A stretch of 64,000 nucleotides of DNA from an uncultured Bacilli bacterium. Lineage in GTDB: Bacteria; Bacillota_I; Bacilli_A; RFN20; DUOF01. Location of the stretch: positions 20,863 through 84,862 of the forward strand of contig CAKPSD010000003.1 in the NCBI GenBank assembly GCA_934183255.1. The letters are read 5' to 3'. Shown piece by piece: positions 1 through 7,269 of the stretch; position 1 is the first letter of the stretch, and every line of letters starts with the position of its first letter. The position numbers were made by a program, and so were the translations under genes. The notes beneath the pieces were generated by a model that did no database searches, was not told the origin of the DNA, and saw nothing but the letters and a program-made list of their open reading frames with translations.

Positions 1-1809
1 AATTAATATATTTTCTCCTCTATGACGAGCAACAACCCTTTCATCAAGGATATGTCCTTCTTTATCCATATTAATATTAGCTTGTGCAACTGTAAAATCA
101 TTTTCTTGATCTGCAGTTAAATAATCGCACTCTTCTAATACCTTACAAGTTTTCTTGTCAACTCTTCTATAAGGTGTTTGAATAAATCCATTTTCATCTA
201 ATTTAGCATATGTAGCTAAGTTAGAAATAAGTCCAATATTAGCACCTTCTGGAGTTTCGATAGGGCATATTCTACCATAATGAGAATAGTGAACATCACG
301 AACTTCAACACCAGCTCTATCTTTGTTAAGTCCACCAGGGCCTAAAGCACTTATTCTTCTCTTATTAGCAAGTTCTGATAATGGGTTAGTTTGATCCATA
401 AATTGTGCTAATTGAGAATAAGCAAAGAATTCTCTTAAAGCAGCGCTTAAAGGTCTAATGTTAGTTAAACTTTGTGGGGTAATTGTAGATGTTTCAGAAA
501 TAGACATCTTTTCCTTAACTCCCTTTTCCATCTTAGATAATCCTGCTCTAAATTGGTTTTGAATAAGTTCACCAACCGATCTAATTCTTCTATTACCTAA
601 ATGGTCAATATCATCGTTAATTAAATAACCATCAAAAGCATTTAAGAAGAATGAGAATGTAGCAATAATATCAGGAATATTTAAATTTCTTGCTTCACAT
701 GAACAGTCATTACCAATAATCTTCATAGTTTTAGTTTGAGTTTCATCAGTATAAACTGTAACTATATTAACTGTATCTTCGCCTTCACCATTTAAATATA
801 AATTCTTATTTACATTTAATGTAACAGCATGAGCACCTTTTTCAAAGAATCCCATTTCTCTTAAATGGTCAACTTTTTCTTTAGTCATCAAAGTTCCTTT
901 TTCATAAATTACTTCGCCTTCAGAATCAATTAAGTGTTCAGCAACAATTTTATTTTGTAATCTAAAGTATGCACTAAGTTTAGTATTAATTTTAAATCTA
1001 CCAGCCTTAGCTAAATCATATCTTTTCTTATCAAAATATTTTTGGAACATTAAGTTTCTAGAACCTTCTTCAGTAGCAGGTTCGCCAGGTCTTAATTTAG
1101 TATATATTTCTATTAATGCTTCTCTTGCATTACTAGTTGGATCTTTTTCAAATGTGTTATTTAAATATACACTTTCGCCAAATAGTTCAGTAATATCATC
1201 GTTACTCTCTAAACCTATAGCTCTCAAAAGAACAGTTGCAGGAATTTTTCTTTCCCTATCAATACGTACATGAAGAACATCATGTGCATCTGATTCAAAT
1301 TCTAGCCAAGCACCTCTAATTGGGTGTACTTCGCCATTTGATAATAATTTTCCTGTTCTTTCATCTCTTACATAGTTAAAGTAAGCACCAGGAGATCTAG
1401 CAAGTTGAGATACTATTACTTTTTCGTTACCACTAATGACAAAAGTACCTGCATCACTCATCGCAGGCATTTCACCAAAGAAAACATCACTTTCTTTGAT
1501 TTCTCCAGTTTCATTATTGATTAAACGAAGTGTAGCTCTCATTGGATAAGCATATGTAAGATAACGATCTCTGCATTGTTCGATATCATACTTAGGCTTC
1601 TCGAATCTACAGTTAACGAATTCCATTACGAAATTTCCATTAGGACTTTCGATTGGATAAATGTCGTTAAATGCATCAATAATTCCCTCATTGATAAACC
1701 ATTCATATGATTTTTGTTGTACTTCAATAAGGTTTGGGATAGGCAATGAACCACTAATTTTAGAAAAATCTTTTCTTTCAGCAGTTTGGCCAACTTTGTT
1801 TATTGCCAC
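1..1809 (-). CDS. rpoB: DNA-directed RNA polymerase subunit beta (N-terminal 603 residues, runs off the window)
   Basis: This is the N-terminal half of the RNA polymerase beta subunit, part of the catalytic core and the target of rifampicin. The reading frame is open from a GTG at 1809 to the window edge, 603 codons of the roughly 1200 usual. The GTG has a good Shine-Dalgarno (AGAGGTG, 6 bases upstream); an ATG at 1814 is out of frame. Recognisable blocks are NLIEVQQKSYEWF near the start, DDIDHLGNRRIRSVGEL, the rifampicin region QFMDQTNPLSELANKRRIS around residues 470-486, and IETPEGANIGLI. Residue 482 is Asn where E. coli has His526; Gln513, Asp516, Ser522 and Ser531 equivalents are unchanged. 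The gene follows rsmC, as in Bacillus, and has its own promoter. Confidence 0.98.
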   Translation of the reverse strand, partial: MAINKVGQTAERKDFSKISGSLPIPNLIEVQQKSYEWFINEGIIDAFNDIYPIESPNGNFVMEFVNCRFEKPKYDIEQCRDRYLTYAYPMRATLRLINNETGEIKESDVFFGEMPAMSDAGTFVISGNEKVIVSQLARSPGAYFNYVRDERTGKLLSNGEVHPIRGAWLEFESDAHDVLHVRIDRERKIPATVLLRAIGLESNDDITELFGESVYLNNTFEKDPTSNAREALIEIYTKLRPGEPATEEGSRNLMFQKYFDKKRYDLAKAGRFKINTKLSAYFRLQNKIVAEHLIDSEGEVIYEKGTLMTKEKVDHLREMGFFEKGAHAVTLNVNKNLYLNGEGEDTVNIVTVYTDETQTKTMKIIGNDCSCEARNLNIPDIIATFSFFLNAFDGYLINDDIDHLGNRRIRSVGELIQNQFRAGLSKMEKGVKEKMSISETSTITPQSLTNIRPLSAALREFFAYSQLAQFMDQTNPLSELANKRRISALGPGGLNKDRAGVEVRDVHYSHYGRICPIETPEGANIGLISNLATYAKLDENGFIQTPYRRVDKKTCKVLEECDYLTADQENDFTVAQANINMDKEGHILDERVVARHRGENILI

Positions 1810-1829
1810 AGCATTCACCTCTTTCAATT

Positions 1830-1858
1830 TTGTCTTTTTTTGGGCATAAAAAAGACAA
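1830..1858. repeat. perfect 11-bp inverted repeat in the rpoB leader
   Basis: The arms TTGTCTTTTTT and AAAAAAGACAA are separated by a 7-base loop holding GGGCAT. The repeat lies between the rpoB promoter and its Shine-Dalgarno. No T-run follows it on the minus strand, so it does not look like a simple terminator. Its role is unknown; a leader hairpin affecting translation or mRNA stability is possible. Confidence 0.6.
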
Positions 1859-1869
1859 TTAGACATTAT

Positions 1870-1898
1870 AGTTTAACATTATAATTTGCAACTGTCAA
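1870..1898 (-). promoter_or_regulatory. sigma-A-type promoter of rpoB
   Basis: On the minus strand there is a perfect -35 TTGACA (1893-1898), a 17-base spacer and an extended -10 TGT-TAAACT (1870-1875). The start point would lie near 1863, giving a 5' leader of about 55 bases that contains the inverted repeat at 1830-1858. This lets rpoB be transcribed independently of the upstream rsmC and rplJL units. Confidence 0.65.
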
Positions 1899-1948
1899 TT
1901 TACTTTTCATTTATTTTTAAAATTATTTACTTACTTTAAATAGAATAT

Positions 1949-2551
1949 TTAACTAATTATTTTTTTAATTGCTCTCAAAACATAAAAGCCACTATCTCTT
2001 TTAACTATAGTAGCATTACCAAAAACTCTTTCAATCTCTTTTTTAGCACTATCAGCGCCATGACTTTTTCTTATAACAATCCATAATTCTCCAAAATCAT
2101 TTAAATAATCATATGCTTTGTCAAATATTTCAAAAACTATCTTTTTGCCCGCTCTAATTGGTGGATTACTTATAATTACATCATATTTATCGCTTGCTTT
2201 TTCATAAAGATTACTTTCATATACTTTGCATTTATTAGTTTTATTTAATTTAATATTTTCTTCACACAAAGAAATAGCTCTTTCATTAATTTCTAACATA
2301 TCCACATCTTCATTATTAATCTTAGAAATAACTATTCCAAGTAAACCTACACCTGCTCCAACATCTAGCGTCTTTCCTTTTTTACCTATTTTTAAATAAT
2401 TTTCTAAAAGAATAGAACTACCTTCATCAATTTCATTTTTAGAAAACACACCATTATCACTAAAAAACTCAAAAGAAACATTATTATAACTATAATAAAG
2501 TTTTCTTTTTTCACTTTTTAAATTATTATCATTTATAAAATAATGAGACAT
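1949..2551 (-). CDS. rsmC: Class I SAM methyltransferase, RsmC/YbxB family (16S rRNA m2G methyltransferase)
   Basis: The predicted enzyme transfers methyl from SAM to a guanine N2 in 16S rRNA, acting on ribosome subunits in the cytosol. The SAM-binding motif I is DVGAGVGLLGIVIS and the catalytic motif is NPPIRAGK, both diagnostic of the RsmC/YbxB family. At 200 residues it has the length of the short Bacillus YbxB, not the two-domain E. coli RsmC. An upstream in-frame ATG at 2563 exists, but GGTGAT lies 5 bases before the ATG at 2551, which gives the typical MSHYF start. The location between rplL and rpoB matches ybxB in Bacillus. Confidence 0.9.
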   Translation of the reverse strand: MSHYFINDNNLKSEKRKLYYSYNNVSFEFFSDNGVFSKNEIDEGSSILLENYLKIGKKGKTLDVGAGVGLLGIVISKINNEDVDMLEINERAISLCEENIKLNKTNKCKVYESNLYEKASDKYDVIISNPPIRAGKKIVFEIFDKAYDYLNDFGELWIVIRKSHGADSAKKEIERVFGNATIVKRDSGFYVLRAIKKIIS

Positions 2552-2578
2552 AGATATCACCATAAAAATTATACAAAT

Positions 2579-2603
2579 AAAAAAAGTCTAATTAAAGACT
2601 TTA
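2579..2603 (-). terminator. intrinsic terminator after the zinc-ribbon gene
   Basis: On the minus strand a 7-bp stem (AAAGTCT/AGACTTT, 6-base loop) is followed by a run of about eight T, just after the stop of the zinc-ribbon gene. Confidence 0.75.
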
Positions 2604-2612
2604 TTAATATTT

Positions 2613-3134
2613 TTATAATTCTTTCCCACAATTTCTGCAGAATTTATCACTAACTTCATTTTGCTCCCCACAACTAGGACATTTAGTTTTCACTTTTAAT
2701 GGTGTGCCACACTTACTACAAAACATTTCATTTTCATCTATTTGATCACCACATTTTGGACATTTTTCATCTGTGTCCATTAGTTTAGAACTAACATCTA
2801 CAACCACAATCATAAAACCCGCTCTTAACATTGTAATACCAATGGCTAACACAATAGCACCCGCAAATATAAAACAAAATCCAGAAAGAGCATGAACAAT
2901 AATATTTCCCGAAGATATTTCGTTATTTTCTATATTGTTAAAATTATCTTTAATGATATCATTAATAGGATCAAACATAACAGCAAATCCAGAAATTAAG
3001 CCGGCTACACCGACAATAATTAAAATTATCCCCCATATAATAAAATGCTTTCTAATTTTTTTTGCCTTTTCTGAACTAAAAGTTTTCCCAACATTTCTAT
3101 TAATTTCTCTAGCGTAATTTGTAAAATGCCACAT
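2613..3134 (-). CDS. Membrane protein with C-terminal double zinc ribbon
   Basis: No specific function is recognised. The 173-residue protein has two hydrophobic segments (about residues 28-52, HFIIWGIILIIVGVAGLISG, and 85-115, IFAGAIVLAIGITMLRAG). A C-terminal double zinc ribbon follows, with CPKC...CSKC and CPSC...CRNC, four CxxC knuckles that should bind two zinc ions. Such proteins are common in Bacillota and are thought to be membrane-linked binding or regulatory proteins. The start at 3134 is set by AAAGGAG 8 bases upstream; the open frame reaches 3203. It is an insertion relative to the usual rplL-ybxB order, between the rplL terminator and its own terminator, so it is a monocistronic unit. 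Confidence 0.8.
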   Translation of the reverse strand: MWHFTNYAREINRNVGKTFSSEKAKKIRKHFIIWGIILIIVGVAGLISGFAVMFDPINDIIKDNFNNIENNEISSGNIIVHALSGFCFIFAGAIVLAIGITMLRAGFMIVVVDVSSKLMDTDEKCPKCGDQIDENEMFCSKCGTPLKVKTKCPSCGEQNEVSDKFCRNCGKEL

Positions 3135-3201
3135 ATCTTCAGCTCCTTTGCAACCAATAACATAGTAGCATATATTAAACAATTTTAATATAAATTGTAA
3201 C

Positions 3202-3225
3202 AAAAAAAGAGCTCAATGAGCTCTT
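3202..3225 (-). terminator. intrinsic terminator of the rplJ-rplL operon
   Basis: The minus strand has an 8-bp perfect stem (AAGAGCTC/GAGCTCTT) with a 3-base loop, followed by seven T, about 24 bases after the rplL stop codon. Confidence 0.85.
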
Positions 3226-3248
3226 AATAATCGCTAATTAAAGTTAAA

Positions 3249-3626
3249 TTACTTAACTTCTACTTCAGCACCAGCTTCAACTAATTTAGCTTTTACTTCT
3301 TCAGCAGCAGCAGGTGAAACTTTTTCTTTAATTACAGAAGGAACAACATCAGTTAATTTTTTAGCATCTCCTAGTCCTAAACCAGTGATAGCTTGGATAG
3401 CTTTAACAACAGCTAACTTAGAAGCACCAACAGCCTTTAAGTAAACAGTTACTTCGCTAGGTCCTTTTGAAGCTTCTTCTTCAGCTGGAGCAGCACCTGC
3501 AGCAGCTACTGGAGCAGCAGCAGTTACACCAAATTCCTCCTCTATTGCTTTAACTAAATCGTTTAATTCTAATATTGTCATTTCCTTTAAACTTGCGATT
3601 AAATCAGTTGTATTAATTTTTGCCAT
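3249..3626 (-). CDS. rplL: 50S ribosomal protein L7/L12
   Basis: This is the flexible stalk protein of the large subunit that recruits and activates the translational GTPases. The 125-residue chain has the N-terminal dimerisation part (residues 1-35), an Ala/Pro/Glu-rich hinge (about 36-55), and the conserved C-terminal domain with KLAVVKAIQAITGLGLGDAKKLTD and EEVKAKLVEAGAEVEVK. It lies 23 bases after rplJ and ends just before a strong terminator, so it is expressed from the rplJ promoter under the L10 leader. Confidence 0.98.
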   Translation of the reverse strand: MAKINTTDLIASLKEMTILELNDLVKAIEEEFGVTAAAPVAAAGAAPAEEEASKGPSEVTVYLKAVGASKLAVVKAIQAITGLGLGDAKKLTDVVPSVIKEKVSPAAAEEVKAKLVEAGAEVEVK

Positions 3627-3649
3627 TTTTTATTTCCCCTTTCTTTTAA

Positions 3650-4138
3650 TTAATTTTTTTGATCGGCAACAGCTTTTACAGCACATGCAAATTTTCTAAC
3701 TGGAGCTTGTAAACAACCAAGTAACATAGAAATCATACCTAACTTATCAGGTAATGTAGCTACAACCTTCATATCTTTTGCATCTACATACTTTCCTTCT
3801 ACGATACCACCTTTAACTACTAGCTCATCATTTTTCTTTGCAAACTTTGTTAAAAGTTTAGCAGCACTTGTAGAATCCTTAGAAAATACAATTGCGTTTG
3901 GCCCAGTAAGTTCACCATTTAACTCACTATAGCCAGCTTTTTCAGCAGCTCTAGAAACAATTGTGTTCTTGTAAACTTTCATAGAAGCATTTTCTTTTCT
4001 TAAATTTCTTCTAAGTTCGCTGATCTTATCAACAGTTAAGCCACGATATTCAACAACGATTGTAGAAGCACTATTTTTCATTTCTTCACTTACTTCGTTT
4101 ACTAAGTTTTCTTTTTGTTCAAAAACACTTTTGTTCAC
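3650..4138 (-). CDS. rplJ: 50S ribosomal protein L10
   Basis: L10 is the stalk base that carries the L7/L12 dimers. In related bacteria the L10-(L12)4 complex also represses its own mRNA. The 162-residue protein shows the family blocks VVEYRGLTVDKISELRRNLR, YKNTIVSRAAEK and LTGPNAIVFS. The start is a GTG at 4138 with a strong AGGAGGTG Shine-Dalgarno 8 bases upstream. A leader RNA with terminator lies directly upstream, so expression is expected to be autoregulated. Confidence 0.98.
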   Translation of the reverse strand: MNKSVFEQKENLVNEVSEEMKNSASTIVVEYRGLTVDKISELRRNLRKENASMKVYKNTIVSRAAEKAGYSELNGELTGPNAIVFSKDSTSAAKLLTKFAKKNDELVVKGGIVEGKYVDAKDMKVVATLPDKLGMISMLLGCLQAPVRKFACAVKAVADQKN

Positions 4139-4193
4139 TATGTGTGCACCTCCTCTTTCTTTTTTTTATAATAAGCCAATTACCTTATTCAAT

Positions 4194-4217
4194 AAAAAAC
4201 CTCGTGTTACCACGAGG
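4194..4217 (-). terminator. attenuator terminator of the L10 leader
   Basis: The minus strand has a 7-bp stem CCTCGTG/CACGAGG with a 4-base loop, followed by TTTTTT. It lies between the promoter and rplJ, so it must be regulated rather than constitutive. CCGAGG in the upstream leader could pair with part of the stem as an alternative fold. Confidence 0.85.
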
Positions 4218-4291
4218 AAATAAATCAAGTTTATTTTAACCTCGGCAACCTTATTAAGTCTATCGACCGTTGCTGTCTTTGGTAATTAAGC
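4194..4291 (-). promoter_or_regulatory. Ribosomal protein L10 leader RNA
   Basis: The transcript from the promoter at 4298-4326 starts near 4291. It contains the hallmark ACCAAAGACAGCAACGG block followed by CCGAGG and ends in a stem-loop with a U-run. This matches the L10 leader of Bacillota, where the L10-L12 complex binds the kink-turn region and controls readthrough or translation of rplJ-rplL. Family assignment is from recognition by eye; an Rfam L10_leader covariance search would settle it. Confidence 0.85.
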
Positions 4292-4297
4292 ATCATT

Positions 4298-4326
4298 ATT
4301 TTAATTGTTTATTTTATATTTGTCAA
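4298..4326 (-). promoter_or_regulatory. sigma-A-type promoter of the rplJ-rplL operon
   Basis: The minus strand has a perfect -35 TTGACA (4321-4326), a 17-base spacer and -10 TAAAAT (4298-4303). It sits immediately after the rplA stop codon. It starts the L10 leader transcript. Confidence 0.75.
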
Positions 4327-4331
4327 CTAAA

Positions 4332-5015
4332 TTAGAAGTTAACATCAACTTTAATACTAGGTCCCATAGTAGTTGTTATAGTTAAACTATTCATATAGTT
4401 ACCTTTAACAGCAGTAGGTCTAGCCTTTAATACTATATCATAGATAGTCTTAAAGTTTTCATATAACTTATTAGCATCAAAAGATACTCTACCAATTGTA
4501 ACATTGATATTTCCTTCTTTATCTGCTCTATATTCAACTTTACCAGCTTTAACATCTTTAACAGCTTTAGCTATATCCATTGCTACAGTACCAGTCTTAG
4601 GGTTAGGCATTAATCCTTTAGGTCCTAAGATTCTACCAATCTTACCTAGTTCACCCATCATATCAGGTGTAGCTACGATTACATCAAATCCAAACCAGTT
4701 TTCTTTTTGGATTTTTTCGATCATATCTTTACCACCAACAAAATCTGCTCCAGCATTTTTAGCTTCTTCAGTTTTATTAGTAATTGCTAATACAGTTTTA
4801 GATTTTCCTGTACCATTTGGTAATACTACAGCACCTCTAATTTGTTGATCAGCATAACGAGTATCAATGTTTAAATTGAAAGCTACATCTACGCTAGCAT
4901 CAAACTTAGTTGTACTTGTCTTCTTAACTAGTTCACAAGCTTCTTGTGCGCTATAAACTTTATTCTTTTCTACTAAAGCACTTGCTGCCTTATATTTTTT
5001 TCCTCTTTTTATCAT
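4332..5015 (-). CDS. rplA: 50S ribosomal protein L1
   Basis: L1 forms the mobile L1 stalk on 23S rRNA helices 76-78 and in many bacteria represses its own operon. The 227-residue protein carries the family signature region GRILGPKGLMPNPKTGTV near residues 125-143 and the N-terminal MIKRGKKYK start. It is preceded by an AAGGAGG Shine-Dalgarno that directly abuts a probable L1-binding mRNA motif (5030-5064). No terminator separates it from rplK, 62 bases upstream. Confidence 0.98.
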   Translation of the reverse strand: MIKRGKKYKAASALVEKNKVYSAQEACELVKKTSTTKFDASVDVAFNLNIDTRYADQQIRGAVVLPNGTGKSKTVLAITNKTEEAKNAGADFVGGKDMIEKIQKENWFGFDVIVATPDMMGELGKIGRILGPKGLMPNPKTGTVAMDIAKAVKDVKAGKVEYRADKEGNINVTIGRVSFDANKLYENFKTIYDIVLKARPTAVKGNYMNSLTITTTMGPSIKVDVNF

Positions 5016-5029
5016 ATCTTTCTATCCTC

Positions 5030-5064
5030 CTTGTGGTTCTAACGGACGAGTTTATCCTTCCACC
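5030..5064 (-). promoter_or_regulatory. Probable L1-binding mRNA motif before rplA
   Basis: The minus-strand RNA can fold with an outer stem GUGG/CCAC, an inner GGA/UCC hairpin and the conserved 3' strand GUUAGAACCACA. The outer stem lies right next to the AAGGAGG of rplA. The same architecture occurs before rplK (5519-5550). L1 autoregulation through a 23S-rRNA mimic is established in other bacteria; assigning it here is inference. Confidence 0.55.
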
Positions 5065-5077
5065 TGTTTTATTTTAA

Positions 5078-5491
5078 TTATTCTTCTACTTCTACGCCCA
5101 TGCTACGAGCACTACCAGCAACGATTTTCATTGCTGCATCTATATCGTTAGCATTCAAATCTGGCATCTTATATTCAGCAATCTTTCTAGCATCTTCTTT
5201 AGATAACTTAGCAACTTTTGTTTTCTTAGGGTTACTAGATCCACTCTTGATGTTACAAGCCTTTTTAATCATGTTAGTAACAGGACTTGTTTTGATTACG
5301 AAATCAAATGACTTATCTTCATATGCAGTGATAATAACAGGAACTACATCACCTTTTCTATCTGCTGTTTTCTCATTGAATTCAGTACAGAACTTAGGCA
5401 TAACGATACCAGCACTTGCTAATGCTGCTCCTGGTTTTGCTTCTCCTGCAGGAAGTTGAAGCTTAACAACTTTTGCGATTTTTTTAGACAT
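5078..5491 (-). CDS. rplK: 50S ribosomal protein L11
   Basis: L11 binds the GTPase-associated centre of 23S rRNA and is needed for factor function and stringent response sensing. The 137-residue sequence has the N-terminal LQLPAGEAKPGAALASAGI block and the C-terminal SARSMGVEVEE end; it is a few residues shorter than the usual 141. A strong AGAAGGAGG lies 9 bases before the ATG. It has its own promoter (5582-5610) after the nusG terminator and a probable L1-binding leader motif. Confidence 0.98.
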   Translation of the reverse strand: MSKKIAKVVKLQLPAGEAKPGAALASAGIVMPKFCTEFNEKTADRKGDVVPVIITAYEDKSFDFVIKTSPVTNMIKKACNIKSGSSNPKKTKVAKLSKEDARKIAEYKMPDLNANDIDAAMKIVAGSARSMGVEVEE

Positions 5492-5518
5492 ATATTTACC
5501 TCCTTCTAAATTTAAGGC

Positions 5519-5550
5519 TGTGGTTCAAACAGAATAAAATTCTTCCCACT
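5519..5550 (-). promoter_or_regulatory. Probable L1-binding leader motif before rplK
   Basis: In the 5' leader of rplK the minus-strand RNA shows an outer stem GUGG/CCAC, an inner GAAU/AUUC hairpin and the 3' strand GUUUGAACCACA. It differs by a single base from the matching 3' strand before rplA. This fits a binding site for L1, which would tie rplK-rplA expression to free L1. The role is inferred from architecture and position. Confidence 0.55.
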
Positions 5551-5581
5551 GCGCAAAAGTGCATTTTCATACACCTTGGAT

Positions 5582-5610
5582 ATATTACAATAAATTATAA
5601 ATATTTTCAA
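5582..5610 (-). promoter_or_regulatory. sigma-A-type promoter of rplK-rplA
   Basis: The minus strand has TTGAAA (5605-5610), a 17-base spacer and TAATAT (5582-5587). It lies between the nusG terminator and the L1-type leader motif. Confidence 0.5.
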
Positions 5611-5644
5611 TAGCAAAATATGATTTTTTTGTTTTTAACAAGAA

Positions 5645-5673
5645 TAAAAAAGAAGAAGCAAATTCTCCTTCTT
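5645..5673 (-). terminator. intrinsic terminator of rpmG-secE-nusG
   Basis: A 9-bp stem with one G-T wobble (AAGAAGGAG/CTTCTTCTT, 6-base loop) is followed by a T-run on the minus strand. The 5' arm begins inside the nusG stop codon. Confidence 0.75.
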
Positions 5674-6226
5674 ATTTATTAACCTTATCTACATCTGCAA
5701 AGTCAACTTCAACAGATGTTTCTCTACCAAAGAATACTGAAGTAACCTTAACTAAACTCTTAGCTACATCAACACTTTGAATAACTCCTTCACTTCCCAT
5801 TAAAGGACCGCGAAGAATCTTAACTACATCACCAACATTGTAATCAGAATACATATCGTCTTCAACAACGCCAATGCCTTTAAGAACTGATTCAATTTGT
5901 TCTTTAGGAACTGGGAATGGTTTAGCACCTCTACCACTTGATCCAATAAATCCAGTAACACCAGGAGTATTACGTACAACATACCAAGCTTCATCAGTCA
6001 TGATCATTTCAATAAACAAATATCCAGGATATGTATTTTTCATTTTAATCTTATCAGTAGGTAAACCATCTTTTAAAACTGGAACTGGATGTTCTGCAAC
6101 AATTACTCTAAAAATGTAATCTTGCATATTCATTGTTTCAATTCTTCTTTCAAGATTTATTTTAACTTTATTCTCATGTCCAGAATATGTATTAACAACA
6201 TACCATTTTTTCTCTACGTTTTCCAT
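5672..6226 (-). CDS. nusG: Transcription termination/antitermination protein NusG
   Basis: NusG binds RNA polymerase near the clamp, modulates pausing and links polymerase to Rho or the ribosome. The N-terminal NGN domain starts with KKWYVVNTYSGHE and includes GYLFIEM and RNTPGVTGFIGSS. A C-terminal KOW domain holds VGDVVKILRGPLMGSEGVIQ. I chose the ATG at 6226 because GGGAG lies 8 bases upstream; an in-frame ATG at 6241 has no clear Shine-Dalgarno. It follows secE closely in the conserved rpmG-secE-nusG unit and ends in a terminator that overlaps its stop codon. Confidence 0.96.
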   Translation of the reverse strand: MENVEKKWYVVNTYSGHENKVKINLERRIETMNMQDYIFRVIVAEHPVPVLKDGLPTDKIKMKNTYPGYLFIEMIMTDEAWYVVRNTPGVTGFIGSSGRGAKPFPVPKEQIESVLKGIGVVEDDMYSDYNVGDVVKILRGPLMGSEGVIQSVDVAKSLVKVTSVFFGRETSVEVDFADVDKVNK

Positions 6227-6242
6227 TTTCAAAACTCCCATC

Positions 6243-6470
6243 CTAATATTTAATCATCTTTAATAATTTAGCAATTATAAAATCATCTAGAACAATATAT
6301 AACCCAAATAATAGTATAAATGTCAAAACAACTTTAGAGGCTGTCTTCATAGTTTGCTTATTTGGCCATCTAACCATTTTCATTTCTCTAACTGTCAAAA
6401 CAAAGAATTTAGCAATTGAAAATCCAACTTTTTTAAAGAATCTTCCAATAGAACAAAAAAACTTCTTCAT
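6243..6470 (-). CDS. secE: Preprotein translocase subunit SecE
   Basis: SecE is the essential small clamp subunit of the SecYEG channel. The 75-residue protein has the single-helix Gram-positive form: an amphipathic region with the signature REMKMVRWPNKQT (about residues 29-41), then one membrane helix (about 46-66, VLTFILLFGLYIVLDD). It sits between rpmG and nusG, the standard arrangement. It would be needed to export the giant surface proteins encoded later in the window. Confidence 0.95.
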   Translation of the reverse strand: MKKFFCSIGRFFKKVGFSIAKFFVLTVREMKMVRWPNKQTMKTASKVVLTFILLFGLYIVLDDFIIAKLLKMIKY

Positions 6471-6481
6471 ATTTAGCCTCC

Positions 6482-6631
6482 TTACTTACTTTCCTTATGA
6501 AGTGTATGCTCATTACATTTAGGGCAATACTTCACAATTTCTATTTTTTTATTAACATCATATTTTTTTCTAGATGAAGAATAATTTCTAGATAAACACT
6601 TACTACAAACTAGTATAACTTTTTCTCTCAT
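6482..6631 (-). CDS. rpmG: 50S ribosomal protein L33
   Basis: This 49-residue zinc-binding protein of the large subunit reads MREKVILVCSKCLSRNY... and ends ...CPKCNEHTLHKESK. The two CxxC pairs (CSKC, CPKC) give the zinc-dependent form of L33. GGTGAT lies 6 bases before the ATG at 6631, and the gene ends in TAA just upstream of secE. Its place before secE matches rpmGB of Bacillus. It is the first gene after the promoter at 6658-6686. Confidence 0.93.
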   Translation of the reverse strand: MREKVILVCSKCLSRNYSSSRKKYDVNKKIEIVKYCPKCNEHTLHKESK

Positions 6632-6657
6632 ATATTAATCACCTATTACGCCTATAA

Positions 6658-6686
6658 ACTTTAACATAAAATTTTTGTTTAGTCAA
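6658..6686 (-). promoter_or_regulatory. sigma-A-type promoter of rpmG-secE-nusG
   Basis: The minus strand has -35 TTGACT (6681-6686), a 17-base spacer and an extended -10 TGT-TAAAGT (6658-6663). The -35 overlaps the sigH stop codon. It separates the secE-nusG unit from rlmB-sigH. Confidence 0.7.
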
Positions 6687-7257
6687 TTTTTTCTATTATA
6701 TCTTTTAGAATGTTCTTTATTTTAGATGCTCTACTATAAATGCTACCTCTTGTTAAACCTAACATCTTTGCAATTTCATTATATGTATACCCATCAATTT
6801 TATAATCCACAATTAACTTATTAACATCATCTAATTTATTAATAAGTTTCTCATATAATGTACTATCACAAAAATCATTCTTTTCTTCTGCTATATAATC
6901 AACATAACTTTCTCTACTATCCTCATAAACCATATTATCAATAGATTTAATTTCCATATATCTCATATTTTTCTTAATATAATTAATCAAAGCCCTTTCA
7001 ACAGATCTCCTAACAAAGAAATAAAAACAACCATTTTCCTCATCATAACTTTCAATGCATCTTAAAAAAGCCATAAATGACTCTTGATATAAATCTGCAT
7101 AATCAAAAAACTTATCATATTTATTTAAAATATCTTTAATAATGCCAAATATAAAATAATTATATCTATTTTGAAGAAGATCAAATGCATCTTGATTTTT
7201 CTCTCTCCATAAGCATACAAGTAAATCATCGCTTATTTTATCTAAGCCTAAGAACAA
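6679..7257 (-). CDS. sigH: RNA polymerase sigma factor, SigH-like (sigma-70 family)
   Basis: The protein should direct RNA polymerase to a specialised promoter set. The 192 residues include region 2 (about 20-95: DLYQESFMAFLRCIESYD followed by FFVRRSVERALINYIKK) and a C-terminal region 4 helix-turn-helix (about 145-190: YTYNEIAKMLGLTRGSIYSR). Region 3 is short. Position between rlmB and rpmG matches sigH of Bacillus, where the factor governs the transition state and entry into sporulation; no sporulation gene is seen here, so its regulon may differ. The preceding yacP gene of Bacillus is absent. The assignment to SigH rests mainly on gene order. Confidence 0.8.
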   Translation of the reverse strand: MFLGLDKISDDLLVCLWREKNQDAFDLLQNRYNYFIFGIIKDILNKYDKFFDYADLYQESFMAFLRCIESYDEENGCFYFFVRRSVERALINYIKKNMRYMEIKSIDNMVYEDSRESYVDYIAEEKNDFCDSTLYEKLINKLDDVNKLIVDYKIDGYTYNEIAKMLGLTRGSIYSRASKIKNILKDIIEKID

Positions 7258-7269
7258 TTACCTCACTCC

